From assembly GCA_964558665.1 (NCBI GenBank), contig CAZLFA010000001.1, positions 1 to 64,000 of the forward strand: a stretch of DNA of 64,000 nucleotides, in the 5' to 3' direction. Of the stretch, positions 25,687 through 35,045 are shown one piece after another (the first letter of the stretch is position 1; each line of letters begins with the position of its first letter). The notes under the pieces are model-generated. The model did no database searches and had not been told where the DNA came from. It saw only the letters and a program-made list of their open reading frames with translations. The position numbers were made by a program, and so were the translations under genes. The DNA is from CAZLFA01 sp964558665. GTDB taxonomy: Bacteria > Desulfobacterota > Syntrophia > Syntrophales > PHBD01.

Positions 25687-27036
25687 ATGAGTAAGTTATT
25701 CGGAACGGACGGCATACGCGGTGTGGCCAATAAATATCCCATGACCGTTGAAATGGCTGTAAATATCGGCAGGGCAATTGCCTTTCTTTTTAAACGCAAT
25801 GGTCATATTCCCAAGATAATTATCGGCAAGGACACACGCCTTTCGGGGTATATGTTTGAGAATGCATTGGTATCCGGCATATGTTCTATGGGTGTAAATG
25901 CTATTCTTGCAGGTGTATTCCCCACGCCGGGGATAGCTTTTTTAACAAACAGCATGCGTGCGGATGCCGGTATCGTCATTTCTGCGTCTCATAATCCTTT
26001 TCAGGACAATGGGATAAAGATTTTTTCGGGTGATGGCTTTAAACTGCCGGACGAGAAGGAAAAGGCCATTGAGGAACTTATCTTCTCAGGGGATATGGAC
26101 AAATTATATCCATCGCCTACAGAGCTTGGCAAAGCCTACAGAATGGATGATGCACGCGGCAGATATATTGTCTTTCTGAAGCACTCTTTTCCGAAAAATC
26201 TGTCATTGGAAGGATTAAAAGTAGTACTGGATTGCGCTCAGGGAGCAACATATCGTGTGGCACCGGAAACTTTTTTTGAACTTGGGGCAGATGTCAAAAC
26301 GATCTTTGATGAACCCACAGGAAAGAATATTAATGTCGATTGTGGATCTCAGCATCCTGAAGCGCTGGCCGGAGAAGTGATCAAATACGCGGCTGATGTT
26401 GGTTTCGCTTTCGATGGTGATGGTGATCGCGTCACAGCCGTTGATGAAAAGGGCAGCATACTGACAGGCGATCAACTGTTGACAATCTGCGCCGCTTTTT
26501 TAAAGAAGCAGGGGACGCTCGAAAATAACCTTGTTGTTAGAACGGTGATGAGCAATATCGGCATGACGCTTGCTCTTCAGCGACTTGACATAGAATCATT
26601 AATGACTGATGTGGGTGACAGGAATGTATTTGAAGCCATGCAGGCAAATCGCGCCGTCGTTGGCGGAGAGGATTCGGGGCATATTATATTTCTCCGGCAT
26701 CACACGTCCGGAGACGGCATCATTACGGCCTTGCAGGTGCTGACTGTCATGAAAATGGAGAAGACGCCGCTTTCTGAGCTGGCGGCGATTATGAAGGTCT
26801 ATCCACAAATTCTGATAAATGTGGAAACCAAATCAAGGCCTGACCTGGCCACAGTGCCGGATATTGTCGCTGTTATAAAAGAAGTGGAGAAAGATTTGGG
26901 CGATCAGGGGCGGGTTTTGGTTCGCTACTCGGGAACGCAGAACCTCTGCCGGATTATGGTTGAAGGGCCGACAAGAGAAGCGACGGAAGCTTATTGCCGG
27001 AAGATAGCCGAAGTTGTAAACAGGGTACTGGCTTAA
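25687..27036 (+). CDS. glmM: phosphoglucosamine mutase
   Basis: GlmM converts glucosamine-6-phosphate to glucosamine-1-phosphate for UDP-GlcNAc. It has 449 residues with four alpha-phosphohexomutase domains. The phosphoserine loop is ISASHNP (Ser about 100), the metal loop is FDGDGDR, and the phosphate-binding loop near 418 reads RYSGTQNLCR. That loop is normally R-x-SGTEP, so E to Q and P to N are deviations. AAGGAG precedes the ATG. The gene stands 43 bases before a cNMP-domain gene. Confidence 0.93.
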   Translation: MSKLFGTDGIRGVANKYPMTVEMAVNIGRAIAFLFKRNGHIPKIIIGKDTRLSGYMFENALVSGICSMGVNAILAGVFPTPGIAFLTNSMRADAGIVISASHNPFQDNGIKIFSGDGFKLPDEKEKAIEELIFSGDMDKLYPSPTELGKAYRMDDARGRYIVFLKHSFPKNLSLEGLKVVLDCAQGATYRVAPETFFELGADVKTIFDEPTGKNINVDCGSQHPEALAGEVIKYAADVGFAFDGDGDRVTAVDEKGSILTGDQLLTICAAFLKKQGTLENNLVVRTVMSNIGMTLALQRLDIESLMTDVGDRNVFEAMQANRAVVGGEDSGHIIFLRHHTSGDGIITALQVLTVMKMEKTPLSELAAIMKVYPQILINVETKSRPDLATVPDIVAVIKEVEKDLGDQGRVLVRYSGTQNLCRIMVEGPTREATEAYCRKIAEVVNRVLA

Positions 27037-27079
27037 TGGTATATAATGATTTCGGGATGTCGTTCTGAGGCATTGAACC

Positions 27080-27529
27080 ATGGAAAACATGATAGAACCG
27101 ATATTGCAACTGGTTGCAGATATACCGTTTTTTGACTGCTTTGACCAGACAGAGATAGCTTTGCTGGTGGATTCAGGAACCTGGACAAAGGTTGCACCGG
27201 GAAACAGGATAATTACCGAAGGAGAAATCGATCTCAGGATGTTTGTCCTCATGAAGGGACGTGCGGAGGTTGTTCTCCAGGAAAAGATCCTGGCCGTGCT
27301 CAGTGTAGGGGATATATTCGGGGAATTTGGATTGATGGGTGCCCCCCGCATGGCTCATGTGGAGGCGCAAACAGATTGTTTGCTTTTGTCGTTTGATGCC
27401 GATCAACTTAATAGTCTTCCCCTGGAACTGCAGGTCAAGTTTCTGAGGCGTATCCTGCTCGTCATCTTTGCCCGGCTTCAGAAAATCAATCAGCGCGACT
27501 GGCTGCGCCGGCAGCCCAGGAAGGATTAG
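27080..27529 (+). CDS. cyclic-nucleotide-binding-domain protein
   Basis: This small 149-residue protein consists almost entirely of one cNMP-binding (CAP-type) beta-roll. It has the phosphate-cassette-like GEFGLMGAPRMAHVEA at about 75-95 and a C-terminal helix. No DNA-binding, kinase or channel domain is attached. It probably senses a nucleotide or acts as a protein-protein regulator. Its partner and ligand are unknown. It follows glmM by 43 bases and may be co-transcribed. Confidence 0.75.
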   Translation: MENMIEPILQLVADIPFFDCFDQTEIALLVDSGTWTKVAPGNRIITEGEIDLRMFVLMKGRAEVVLQEKILAVLSVGDIFGEFGLMGAPRMAHVEAQTDCLLLSFDADQLNSLPLELQVKFLRRILLVIFARLQKINQRDWLRRQPRKD

Positions 27530-27604
27530 GAGCGGACAGGGTGACCATACGTAAGCCGTACTTTGTTTTTATAGAAAACCCGAGGCGTCAATAGCGACGT
27601 ATCT

Positions 27605-29023
27605 TCAGGTTTCGAAGCAATATTTGCTGATGGCCTCGGGCGGGGTTATTGGATAAACTCCTGAATAACAGGCAAGGCAGAATGCATCAGGCTTCATACC
27701 TGTAGCCTTGACCATCCCCTCCAGGGTTAAGTAATGGAGGGAATCGAGCCCGATAAAACCAGCAATATCTTTAATGTCTCCCTTCTGAGCCGCGAGCAGT
27801 TCTCCCTTTGAGGAAAAATCTATCCCATATGGACATGGGTGCCGTGTTGGGGGACAACTGACAACCATGTGAATCTCTTTAACGCCACTGCTTCGCAGAT
27901 TCTTCACGCGGTTACGACTGGTTGTTCCTCTTATTATGGAATCTTCGACAATGAGCACCTTCTTGCCGTTTATTAATGGTCTTACCGGATTCAGCTTGAC
28001 CCGCACACCAAAATCCCGGACAGTCTGTGTAGGCTGGATAAATGTTCTGCCCACATAGTGATTGCGAATCATACCCATTTCAAAAGGGATCCTGCTTTCT
28101 TCCGCATATCCCAGAGCGGCGTAATTGCCTGAGTCGGGAAATGGCATAACCAGATCCACGTCAGGTGTGTATTCGCGGGCCAGTTGTTGCCCTAGACGTT
28201 TACGACACAGATAAACATTTTCTCCGAAAACCTGACTGTCAGGGCGGGCGAAATATATCAACTCAAAAATACAATGAGCAGGATGTTGGGGAGCAAATGG
28301 AGTCATGCTTTGGAGACCGTTTTCATCAATGATGATGATCTCTCCGGGAAGCACATCTCTTATGTATTGAGCGCCAACGAGATCAAAGGCGCAGGTTTCA
28401 GAAGCAATAACCCAACCGCCGTTGATTTTTCCTATGGACAAGGGACGAAATCCTCTCGGGTCGCGGGCGGCAACAATTTTATTACGGGTAAGCATAACGA
28501 GGCTATATGCACCCTCGACTCTTCCCAGCGCCTTCGTCAGAGCTGTTTCGAGGCCGTTTTTCAGGTGAGGCGCCATGAGATGGACAATTACTTCTGTATC
28601 CATGGTCGATTGAAAAATTGATCCCCGGTCCTCAAGCTCTGTGCGCAACAGATGGGCATTAACGAGATTGCCGTTATGTCCGATGGCGTAGTGTTCACCG
28701 GCATGATGGAAAAGAAAAGGCTGAGCATTAGAAATGATGGATGACCCGGTAGTCGAATATCTCACATGTCCTATAGCCATGTGTCCGGTAAGCTGAGAAA
28801 ACGTCCTTTCCTTGAACACCTCAGACACGAGCCCCATACCCTTATGGCCGGAAACCCGGCAGCCATCGGAGGTCTTGATTCCTGCGCTTTCCTGCCCCCG
28901 ATGCTGCAAAGCAAAGAGCCCATAGAAGGCTACCTTTGCCGCCTGTTCATGTCCATAAACGGCGAAAACCCCGCATTCTTCCCTGGGTCTGCCTTCGTCA
29001 GAGTGTTTGTGAAAAGGATTCAT
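27605..29023 (-). CDS. purF: amidophosphoribosyltransferase (Fe-S type)
   Basis: It catalyses the first committed step of purine synthesis: PRPP + glutamine to phosphoribosylamine. It has 472 residues from the ATG at 29023, whose ATGA overlaps the carB stop; AGGA lies about 9 bases upstream. A 16-residue propeptide precedes the catalytic Cys17 (REECGVFAVYG). The phosphoribosyltransferase motif is VEDSIIRGTT. Cysteines in AHCIFE, SCPPTRHPC and FCLAC match the [4Fe-4S] ligand pattern of the B. subtilis-type enzyme. It is the last gene of the glt-gln-car-gua run, and its end faces the cNMP-domain gene. Confidence 0.95.
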   Translation of the reverse strand: MNPFHKHSDEGRPREECGVFAVYGHEQAAKVAFYGLFALQHRGQESAGIKTSDGCRVSGHKGMGLVSEVFKERTFSQLTGHMAIGHVRYSTTGSSIISNAQPFLFHHAGEHYAIGHNGNLVNAHLLRTELEDRGSIFQSTMDTEVIVHLMAPHLKNGLETALTKALGRVEGAYSLVMLTRNKIVAARDPRGFRPLSIGKINGGWVIASETCAFDLVGAQYIRDVLPGEIIIIDENGLQSMTPFAPQHPAHCIFELIYFARPDSQVFGENVYLCRKRLGQQLAREYTPDVDLVMPFPDSGNYAALGYAEESRIPFEMGMIRNHYVGRTFIQPTQTVRDFGVRVKLNPVRPLINGKKVLIVEDSIIRGTTSRNRVKNLRSSGVKEIHMVVSCPPTRHPCPYGIDFSSKGELLAAQKGDIKDIAGFIGLDSLHYLTLEGMVKATGMKPDAFCLACYSGVYPITPPEAISKYCFET

Positions 29024-32000
29024 ATGGATTTGTCCTGCATCTTTTTTATAGCAGTATGATAATGCTGCAGGGGAGCCACCTGCCACTCTTCGGCCCGCAT
29101 GGCCGCAATGGCTTCGCTTAGCGCCTTTGCGCCGGCGATGGTTGTCGTATACAAGATATTATAAACAAGCGCGCCACGCCTTATGTGGTAGGCGTCGCGG
29201 GATGATTTTCTCCCCAGTCCTGTATTGATAACAAGCTGAATGTCCCCGTTTTTGATATGATCAATAATGTTGGGACGACCTTCGCTGACTTTGTTGATGA
29301 CAGCGGCGTCCATGCCCTGAGCTTGCAGATGTGCGGCGGTCCCTCTGGTGGCACACAGCTTGAATCCCATATTAATGAGTGTTTTTGCCGTCGGTATGAT
29401 CTTATCCTTGTGATAGTCGTTGACGCTGATAAAGACAGAACCGGAAAGAGGTATGCGGAATCCTGCCGCCATTTGAGATTTAGCGAAAGCAATACCGAAG
29501 GAGTTGTCAATGCCCATCACTTCCCCGGTGGATTTCATCTCCGGTCCCAGCAACACATCCACATTAGGAAAACGGCTGAAGGGGAAGACGGCTTCCTTGA
29601 CGGAGATGTGTGCCGGTACAACCGGTTCCGTGAACCCTAAATCCTTGAGGGTTCTGCCCAGCATTACCTTGGTGGCCAACTTTGCCAGAGGAACACCAAT
29701 CGCCTTGCTTACAAAAGGCACTGTCCGCGAGGCGCGCGGGTTGACTTCCAGTACATACAAAATGCCGTCTTTTACCGCATATTGAATATTCATCAGACCG
29801 ACAACCCCAAGTTCCTGAGCAAGCATCTTTGTCTGATTCGTTATTGTCTCAAGAAGCTCTTGTGAGAAGGTGATAGGGGGGAGTACGCAGGCGCTGTCAC
29901 CGGAATGAATCCCCGCCTCTTCAATATGTTCCATGATTCCTGCCACTACGGTATCGACACCGTCGCTGATCGCATCGACATCAACTTCAATGGCGTCTTC
30001 CAGGAATTGATCAATAAGGATCGGGTGGCCGGGAGATACGTGTATTGCCTTTGCCATGAATCTTTCCAGGTTTTCCCTGTCGTAAACTATCTCCATGGAC
30101 CTGCCGCCCAGGACGTAAGATGGTCTTACTACCACCGGATAGCCGATTCTCTCCGCAGCCGCTATTGCTTCTTTTACATCCATGGCTGTGTCGTTATCAG
30201 GCTGTGTGAGATTGAGTTTTCGAACGATTTCCTGGAACCGTTCCCTGTCTTCTGCTCGATCAATGGCATCCGGAGATGTTCCTAAAATATTCGCTCCTGC
30301 CGCCTCAAGCCCCTTGGCCAGATTTAACGGCGTCTGTCCGCCGAATTGAACGATAACGCCAAAGGGATTTTCCGTTTTCAATATATGGCGGACATCCTCC
30401 AATGTCAGCGGTTCGAAAAAAAGCTTATCCGACGTGTCATAATCCGTACTGACGGTTTCGGGATTGGAGTTCACCATGATGCTTTCGACCTCTTCCTCTC
30501 TCAGGGCAAAGGAAGCATGTACGCAACAGTAATCGAATTCAATCCCCTGGCCGATGCGATTCGGACCTCCGCCCAGGATGACAACTTTCTTTCTGTCAGA
30601 AGGCCTTGCTTCGTCCTCTGATTCATAAGTGGAATAATAGTATGGCGTATAAGCCTCGAATTCGGCGGCGCAGGTATCAACCAGTTTGTAGACAGGCAGG
30701 ATGCCGTTTTGAAAACGCCGCCGGCGAATATCTTCCTCCGGCATGTTCCATATATGGCCCAACCGCCTGTCCGAAAATCCCATAGCCTTGGCAGCTTTGA
30801 GCAGATGATCGTCCGGTTGCGTCGTTTCCAGAATATGTTCAGCTTCGATAATATCGGCAATCTGATGGAGAAACCAGTGATCGATCTTTGTCAGTTTATA
30901 GACATCCTCTACAGTCATTCCCTGCCGCAATGCTGATGCAACATAGAACAACCTGTTTGAGTTGGGTGTCCTGAGCTTAGGTGTAAAGTATTCCTGCAGG
31001 GATTGATTTTCCGGTAGAGAATTGTCTGTAATACCGAACCTGCCGATTTCCAGTGACCTTATGGCTTTCTGTAACGATTCTTTAAATGTCCGGCCGATAG
31101 CCATTGTTTCTCCGACCGATTTCATTGAGGTAGTCAATATGTCTTCCGTTTCCGGGAATTTTTCGAATGTCCAGCGGGGGATCTTTACCACGCAGTAGTC
31201 GATTGTCGGTTCAAAGGAGGCCATCGTTTCCCTTGTTATATCATTAGGAATTTCATCCAGGGTGTAGCCGACAGCCAGTTTTGCCGCTATTTTGGCAATA
31301 GGAAATCCTGTGGCTTTGGACGCCAAAGCCGATGATCTTGATACTCTCGGGTTCATCTCGATGACGATCATCTCTCCCGTCTCCGGATGTACGGCAAATT
31401 GGACATTTGAACCGCCGGTCTCAACTCCGATCTCGCGCATGATTGCTATGGCCGCATCACGCATGTTCTGATATTCAACATCCGTCAGAGTCTGGGCAGG
31501 GGCGACCGTTATCGATTCGCCGGTATGAATACCCATCGGATCAAGATTTTCAATTGAGCAGATGATAACGACATTATCGGCCTTGTCCCGCATGACTTCC
31601 AGTTCATACTCTTTCCAGCCTAAAGCCGATTCCTCGAGCATGATTTCATGGATAAGGCTGGCATCCAGTCCCGATTTTGCAATTTCTGCCAGCTCTTCGC
31701 GGTTGTAGGCAACGCCGCTGCCTGTCCCGCCCAGGGTAAAGGACGGACGTATGATTATGGGAAATCCGATTTCGGAAGCAATGGAGTAAACATCTTCCAT
31801 TGAACGGGCAAAACCGCTTTTAGGTACCCGCAGGCCGATTTTTTCCATTGCGGCACGGAACTTTTCCCGGTCCTCCGCCTTGTGAATCACCTCCAGCGAT
31901 GCCCCGATCATTTCCACGCCGTATTTTTTGAGAATGCCGCTTTCTGCTACAGAAACGGCCGTGTTGAGGCCGGTTTGTCCACCGAGTGTGGGCAGCAGGG

Positions 32001-32253
32001 CATCGGGTTTTTCTTTAGCGATTATCTTGGCAACGGCTTCCGGCGTTATTGGTTCTATGTAAGTGCGATCGGCCGTCTCCGGATCGGTCATGATGGTTGC
32101 CGGATTGCTGTTGATGAGAATGACTTCATACCCTTCTTCTTTCAAAGCCTTGCACGCCTGCGTTCCGGAATAGTCGAATTCGCATGCCTGGCTGATAATG
32201 ATGGGGCCGGAACCGATAATCAGAATTTTAGATAGGTCATTTCTCTTGGGCAT
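29020..32253 (-). CDS. carB: carbamoyl-phosphate synthase large subunit
   Basis: CarB makes carbamoyl phosphate from bicarbonate, ATP and ammonia delivered by CarA, for pyrimidine and arginine synthesis. It has about 1077 residues: two homologous ATP-grasp halves (IIRPSFTLGGTGSG in the first, VVRPSYVLGGRSM in the second), an oligomerisation domain and a C-terminal MGS-type allosteric domain (TRGTAAHLQ). The start is taken as the ATG at 32253; GTGs at 32271 and 32262 are in frame and 32262 would touch the guaA stop. carA and carB are split by guaA, an unusual order. Confidence 0.96.
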   Translation of the reverse strand: MPKRNDLSKILIIGSGPIIISQACEFDYSGTQACKALKEEGYEVILINSNPATIMTDPETADRTYIEPITPEAVAKIIAKEKPDALLPTLGGQTGLNTAVSVAESGILKKYGVEMIGASLEVIHKAEDREKFRAAMEKIGLRVPKSGFARSMEDVYSIASEIGFPIIIRPSFTLGGTGSGVAYNREELAEIAKSGLDASLIHEIMLEESALGWKEYELEVMRDKADNVVIICSIENLDPMGIHTGESITVAPAQTLTDVEYQNMRDAAIAIMREIGVETGGSNVQFAVHPETGEMIVIEMNPRVSRSSALASKATGFPIAKIAAKLAVGYTLDEIPNDITRETMASFEPTIDYCVVKIPRWTFEKFPETEDILTTSMKSVGETMAIGRTFKESLQKAIRSLEIGRFGITDNSLPENQSLQEYFTPKLRTPNSNRLFYVASALRQGMTVEDVYKLTKIDHWFLHQIADIIEAEHILETTQPDDHLLKAAKAMGFSDRRLGHIWNMPEEDIRRRRFQNGILPVYKLVDTCAAEFEAYTPYYYSTYESEDEARPSDRKKVVILGGGPNRIGQGIEFDYCCVHASFALREEEVESIMVNSNPETVSTDYDTSDKLFFEPLTLEDVRHILKTENPFGVIVQFGGQTPLNLAKGLEAAGANILGTSPDAIDRAEDRERFQEIVRKLNLTQPDNDTAMDVKEAIAAAERIGYPVVVRPSYVLGGRSMEIVYDRENLERFMAKAIHVSPGHPILIDQFLEDAIEVDVDAISDGVDTVVAGIMEHIEEAGIHSGDSACVLPPITFSQELLETITNQTKMLAQELGVVGLMNIQYAVKDGILYVLEVNPRASRTVPFVSKAIGVPLAKLATKVMLGRTLKDLGFTEPVVPAHISVKEAVFPFSRFPNVDVLLGPEMKSTGEVMGIDNSFGIAFAKSQMAAGFRIPLSGSVFISVNDYHKDKIIPTAKTLINMGFKLCATRGTAAHLQAQGMDAAVINKVSEGRPNIIDHIKNGDIQLVINTGLGRKSSRDAYHIRRGALVYNILYTTTIAGAKALSEAIAAMRAEEWQVAPLQHYHTAIKKMQDKSI

Positions 32254-32261
32254 GATGTGCA

Positions 32262-33791
32262 CTATTCCCACTCAATTGTACTGGGTGGCTTGGAACTGAT
32301 GTCGTAAACAACTCGATTTATGCCGCGCACCTCATTGATGATACGATTGGATATTCTGCCCATAAGATCGTGAGGAAGCTTTGCCCAGTCTGCAGTCATA
32401 GCGTCGTCGCTGGTGACGGCGCGGATGGCCAGTATGTTTTCGTACGTTCTTTGATCTCCCATGATGCCGACACTCTTGATGGGCAATAGGACGGCAAATG
32501 ATTGCCAAAGCTTCCGGTAGAGATTTGCTGTACGAATCTCCTCCAGAAGGATAAAATCCGCCTTGCGCAGGATTGCCAGCCGTTTTTCCGTTACCTCCCC
32601 GACAATACGAATAGCCAGACCCGGACCGGGAAAGGGCTGTCTCCAGATCATGTCTTCGGGAAGGCCGAGCTCTTTGCCCAACAAGCGCACCTCGTCCTTA
32701 AAAAGATGCTTTAGCGGTTCAATGAGTTTTAAACGCATTCTTTTCGGCAGGCCACCGACATTGTGGTGCGACTTAATGACGGCACTGGGGCCGCCGAATG
32801 CCGATTGTGATTCGATAATGTCCGGATAAAGAGTTCCCTGGGCGAGAAAATCCACATTCCTGATTTGCCGGGCTTCCTTTTCAAAGACTTCGATGAAGGT
32901 GCGACCGATTATTTTTCTTTTTCTTTCAGGATCTTCAACGCCTTTCAGCTTTCCAAGAAAGAGTCTGCCGGCCCGAACAAATTTGAGATTGATGCGGTAA
33001 TTCTTTTTGAATACAGCCTGAACCTTCTCGGCTTCTCCTTCTCTCAGTACGCCGTTATCGACAAAAACACAGGTGAGCCTGTCTCCGATCGCCCGATGGA
33101 GCAATATGGCGGCAACAGAAGAATCAACTCCGCCGCTTAAGCCGAGAATTACCGTCCTTTCCTCTACTTCCGACCGGATTTCCTTTATGGATTCCTTGAC
33201 GAAAGATTTCATTGTCCATGATTTTTTACAACGGCAGATCTCAAAGAGAAAATTGCCCAGCATCTTTCTCCCCTCCGGTGTGTGAACAACCTCCGGATGA
33301 AACTGCAGACCATATAATCTCCTGCCTTTATGTTCGGCAGCGGCTACTTTCGTGCTTGGTGTCGATGCCGTTATTTGGAAACCGCGGGGCAGTTTGCCAA
33401 TTGTATCACCGTGGCTCATCCAGCACTTATTGTCCTGCGAAATACCCTTAAAGAGACCATCGGTTTGTTTGGTGTGTAATTTCGCAAACCCGTATTCACG
33501 ATGCTTTGCCCCGACGACCTCCCCGCCGAGTGCATCTATCATGAACTGCAATCCATAACAGATGCCGAGAATAGGAATTTTCAGATCAAAGATGCCTTTA
33601 TCGACTTTGGGGCTGCCTTTTTCATAAATGCTGGCGGGTCCTCCGGAGAGAATGATGCCTTCGGGTTTAAGCATTCTGATTCTGTCCAGGTTGATATTGG
33701 GTGGTTCTATCTGGCAATAGACATGGTGTTCGCGAACACGCCTGGCGATAAGCTGGTTATACTGGGAACCGAAATCTATGATAAGGATCAT
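32262..33791 (-). CDS. guaA: GMP synthase (glutamine-hydrolysing)
   Basis: GuaA converts XMP to GMP using glutamine and ATP. It has 509 residues from the ATG at 33791, which has GGAG 8 bases upstream (an upstream TTG at 33797 is too close to it). The class I amidotransferase domain has the nucleophile in GICYGLQFM and the His-Glu in FHPEV. The PP-loop is LGLSGGVDSSV, and the C-terminal dimerisation domain is complete. It sits between carA and carB, unlike the common guaB-guaA pairing; no guaB is in the window. Confidence 0.96.
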   Translation of the reverse strand: MILIIDFGSQYNQLIARRVREHHVYCQIEPPNINLDRIRMLKPEGIILSGGPASIYEKGSPKVDKGIFDLKIPILGICYGLQFMIDALGGEVVGAKHREYGFAKLHTKQTDGLFKGISQDNKCWMSHGDTIGKLPRGFQITASTPSTKVAAAEHKGRRLYGLQFHPEVVHTPEGRKMLGNFLFEICRCKKSWTMKSFVKESIKEIRSEVEERTVILGLSGGVDSSVAAILLHRAIGDRLTCVFVDNGVLREGEAEKVQAVFKKNYRINLKFVRAGRLFLGKLKGVEDPERKRKIIGRTFIEVFEKEARQIRNVDFLAQGTLYPDIIESQSAFGGPSAVIKSHHNVGGLPKRMRLKLIEPLKHLFKDEVRLLGKELGLPEDMIWRQPFPGPGLAIRIVGEVTEKRLAILRKADFILLEEIRTANLYRKLWQSFAVLLPIKSVGIMGDQRTYENILAIRAVTSDDAMTADWAKLPHDLMGRISNRIINEVRGINRVVYDISSKPPSTIEWE

Positions 33792-33840
33792 GATCAATCT
33801 CCATGTAAATTATCTTTGGATAATTCAATTCATTTTTAGT

Positions 33841-34977
33841 CTAAACACGTCCGGTATTCATCAGGTTTACAAACTGGTCAAATAAATAAACAACGTCATG
33901 CGGTCCCGGAGCTGCTTCAGGGTGATACTGAACACTGAAAGCCGGCGCAGACGTTATACTCATTCCCTCTGATGTACTGTCATTTAAATTATCGTGTGTC
34001 TTGTTTATATCTGAGGGAAGTGATTCCGGAACGACGACAAATCCGTGATTCTGTGAAGTGATTTCGATGCGGCCGGTATGGCGGTTCTTGACCGGTTGAT
34101 TAATGCCGTGATGACCGAACTTCAGCTTTTCTGTCCTGCCCCCCAGCGCCTGCCCCAGTATCTGATGTCCGAGGCAGATCCCGAATACAGGAATCCTGCC
34201 CAGCAGCTCTTTTGCCGTTGCCACGATATAAGGCAACGCTGCCGGGTCCCCGGGGCCGTTGGACAACAGCACCCCGTCGGGAGAGTAGTCCATAATTTCC
34301 TGCGCATCTGCCGTACAGGGCAATACTATAACTTCACAATTCCGGGACTCTAAATGTCTTAAAATATTATATTTGACACCACAGTCAAGAACGACCACCC
34401 GGCGGCCTTTCTTGACAGAAGTGATACAGGAAATATCCCCCGGCTTTCCTTGCTGCCAGATGTATGGATTCTTGCAGGTTACTTCCTTGACCAGATCCCG
34501 TCCGACCAGGCCCGGGTAATTTCTTACTTTGGACAACATGGCCTCAAAGGGTTCCTCTCGTGTCGTAAGAAGCCCCTTCATAGCTCCATGCTGTCTGATC
34601 CTTCTGGTAAGAGCCCTCGTATCGATTCCTTCGACTCCCAGTTTGCCGTGCTCTTCCAGAAAATTCGACAGGCTCTGTCGGGATCGATAATTGCTGGGAC
34701 GTGATTCATATTCCCGTACAATAAACCCTTCCAGGTGAAGATTACCGGATTCCATATCATCCGGATTAATTCCATAGTTTCCGATCAGGGGATAGGTCAT
34801 CGTTACGATTTGACCTTTATAGGAGGGATCGGTTATGATTTCCTGGTATCCGGTCATGCCGGTATTAAAGACGACCTCTCCAAGGACCTCTCCCTCTCCA
34901 GAGAAGGCGAAACCAGGGAAATAGCTTCCGTCTTCCAGAAGAAGAAGAGCTCGTTTTTGTCGATGTAGAAGCGGCAC
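33841..34977 (-). CDS. carA: carbamoyl-phosphate synthase small subunit
   Basis: CarA hydrolyses glutamine and passes ammonia to CarB. It has 378 residues. The N-terminal CarA-specific domain includes FNTGMTGYQEI. The C-terminal class I amidotransferase has its nucleophile in FGICLGHQ and its His-Glu in YHPEAAPGP. The start is GTG at 34977 with AAGG 8 bases upstream. It follows glnA after 68 bases, in which I see no convincing promoter or terminator, so read-through from the glt promoter is possible. Confidence 0.95.
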   Translation of the reverse strand: MPLLHRQKRALLLLEDGSYFPGFAFSGEGEVLGEVVFNTGMTGYQEIITDPSYKGQIVTMTYPLIGNYGINPDDMESGNLHLEGFIVREYESRPSNYRSRQSLSNFLEEHGKLGVEGIDTRALTRRIRQHGAMKGLLTTREEPFEAMLSKVRNYPGLVGRDLVKEVTCKNPYIWQQGKPGDISCITSVKKGRRVVVLDCGVKYNILRHLESRNCEVIVLPCTADAQEIMDYSPDGVLLSNGPGDPAALPYIVATAKELLGRIPVFGICLGHQILGQALGGRTEKLKFGHHGINQPVKNRHTGRIEITSQNHGFVVVPESLPSDINKTHDNLNDSTSEGMSITSAPAFSVQYHPEAAPGPHDVVYLFDQFVNLMNTGRV

Positions 34978-35045
34978 AAAAATTACCTTATATGCGAAGC
35001 TTTGTTAATTTGATCCTATCCTTTTGCATTTTATGTTTACGGAGA

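Noticed and set aside
34978..35045. Riboswitch or separate promoter before carA
   Set aside because: The spacer is only 68 bases, with no structured aptamer-like sequence and no convincing -35/-10 pair.
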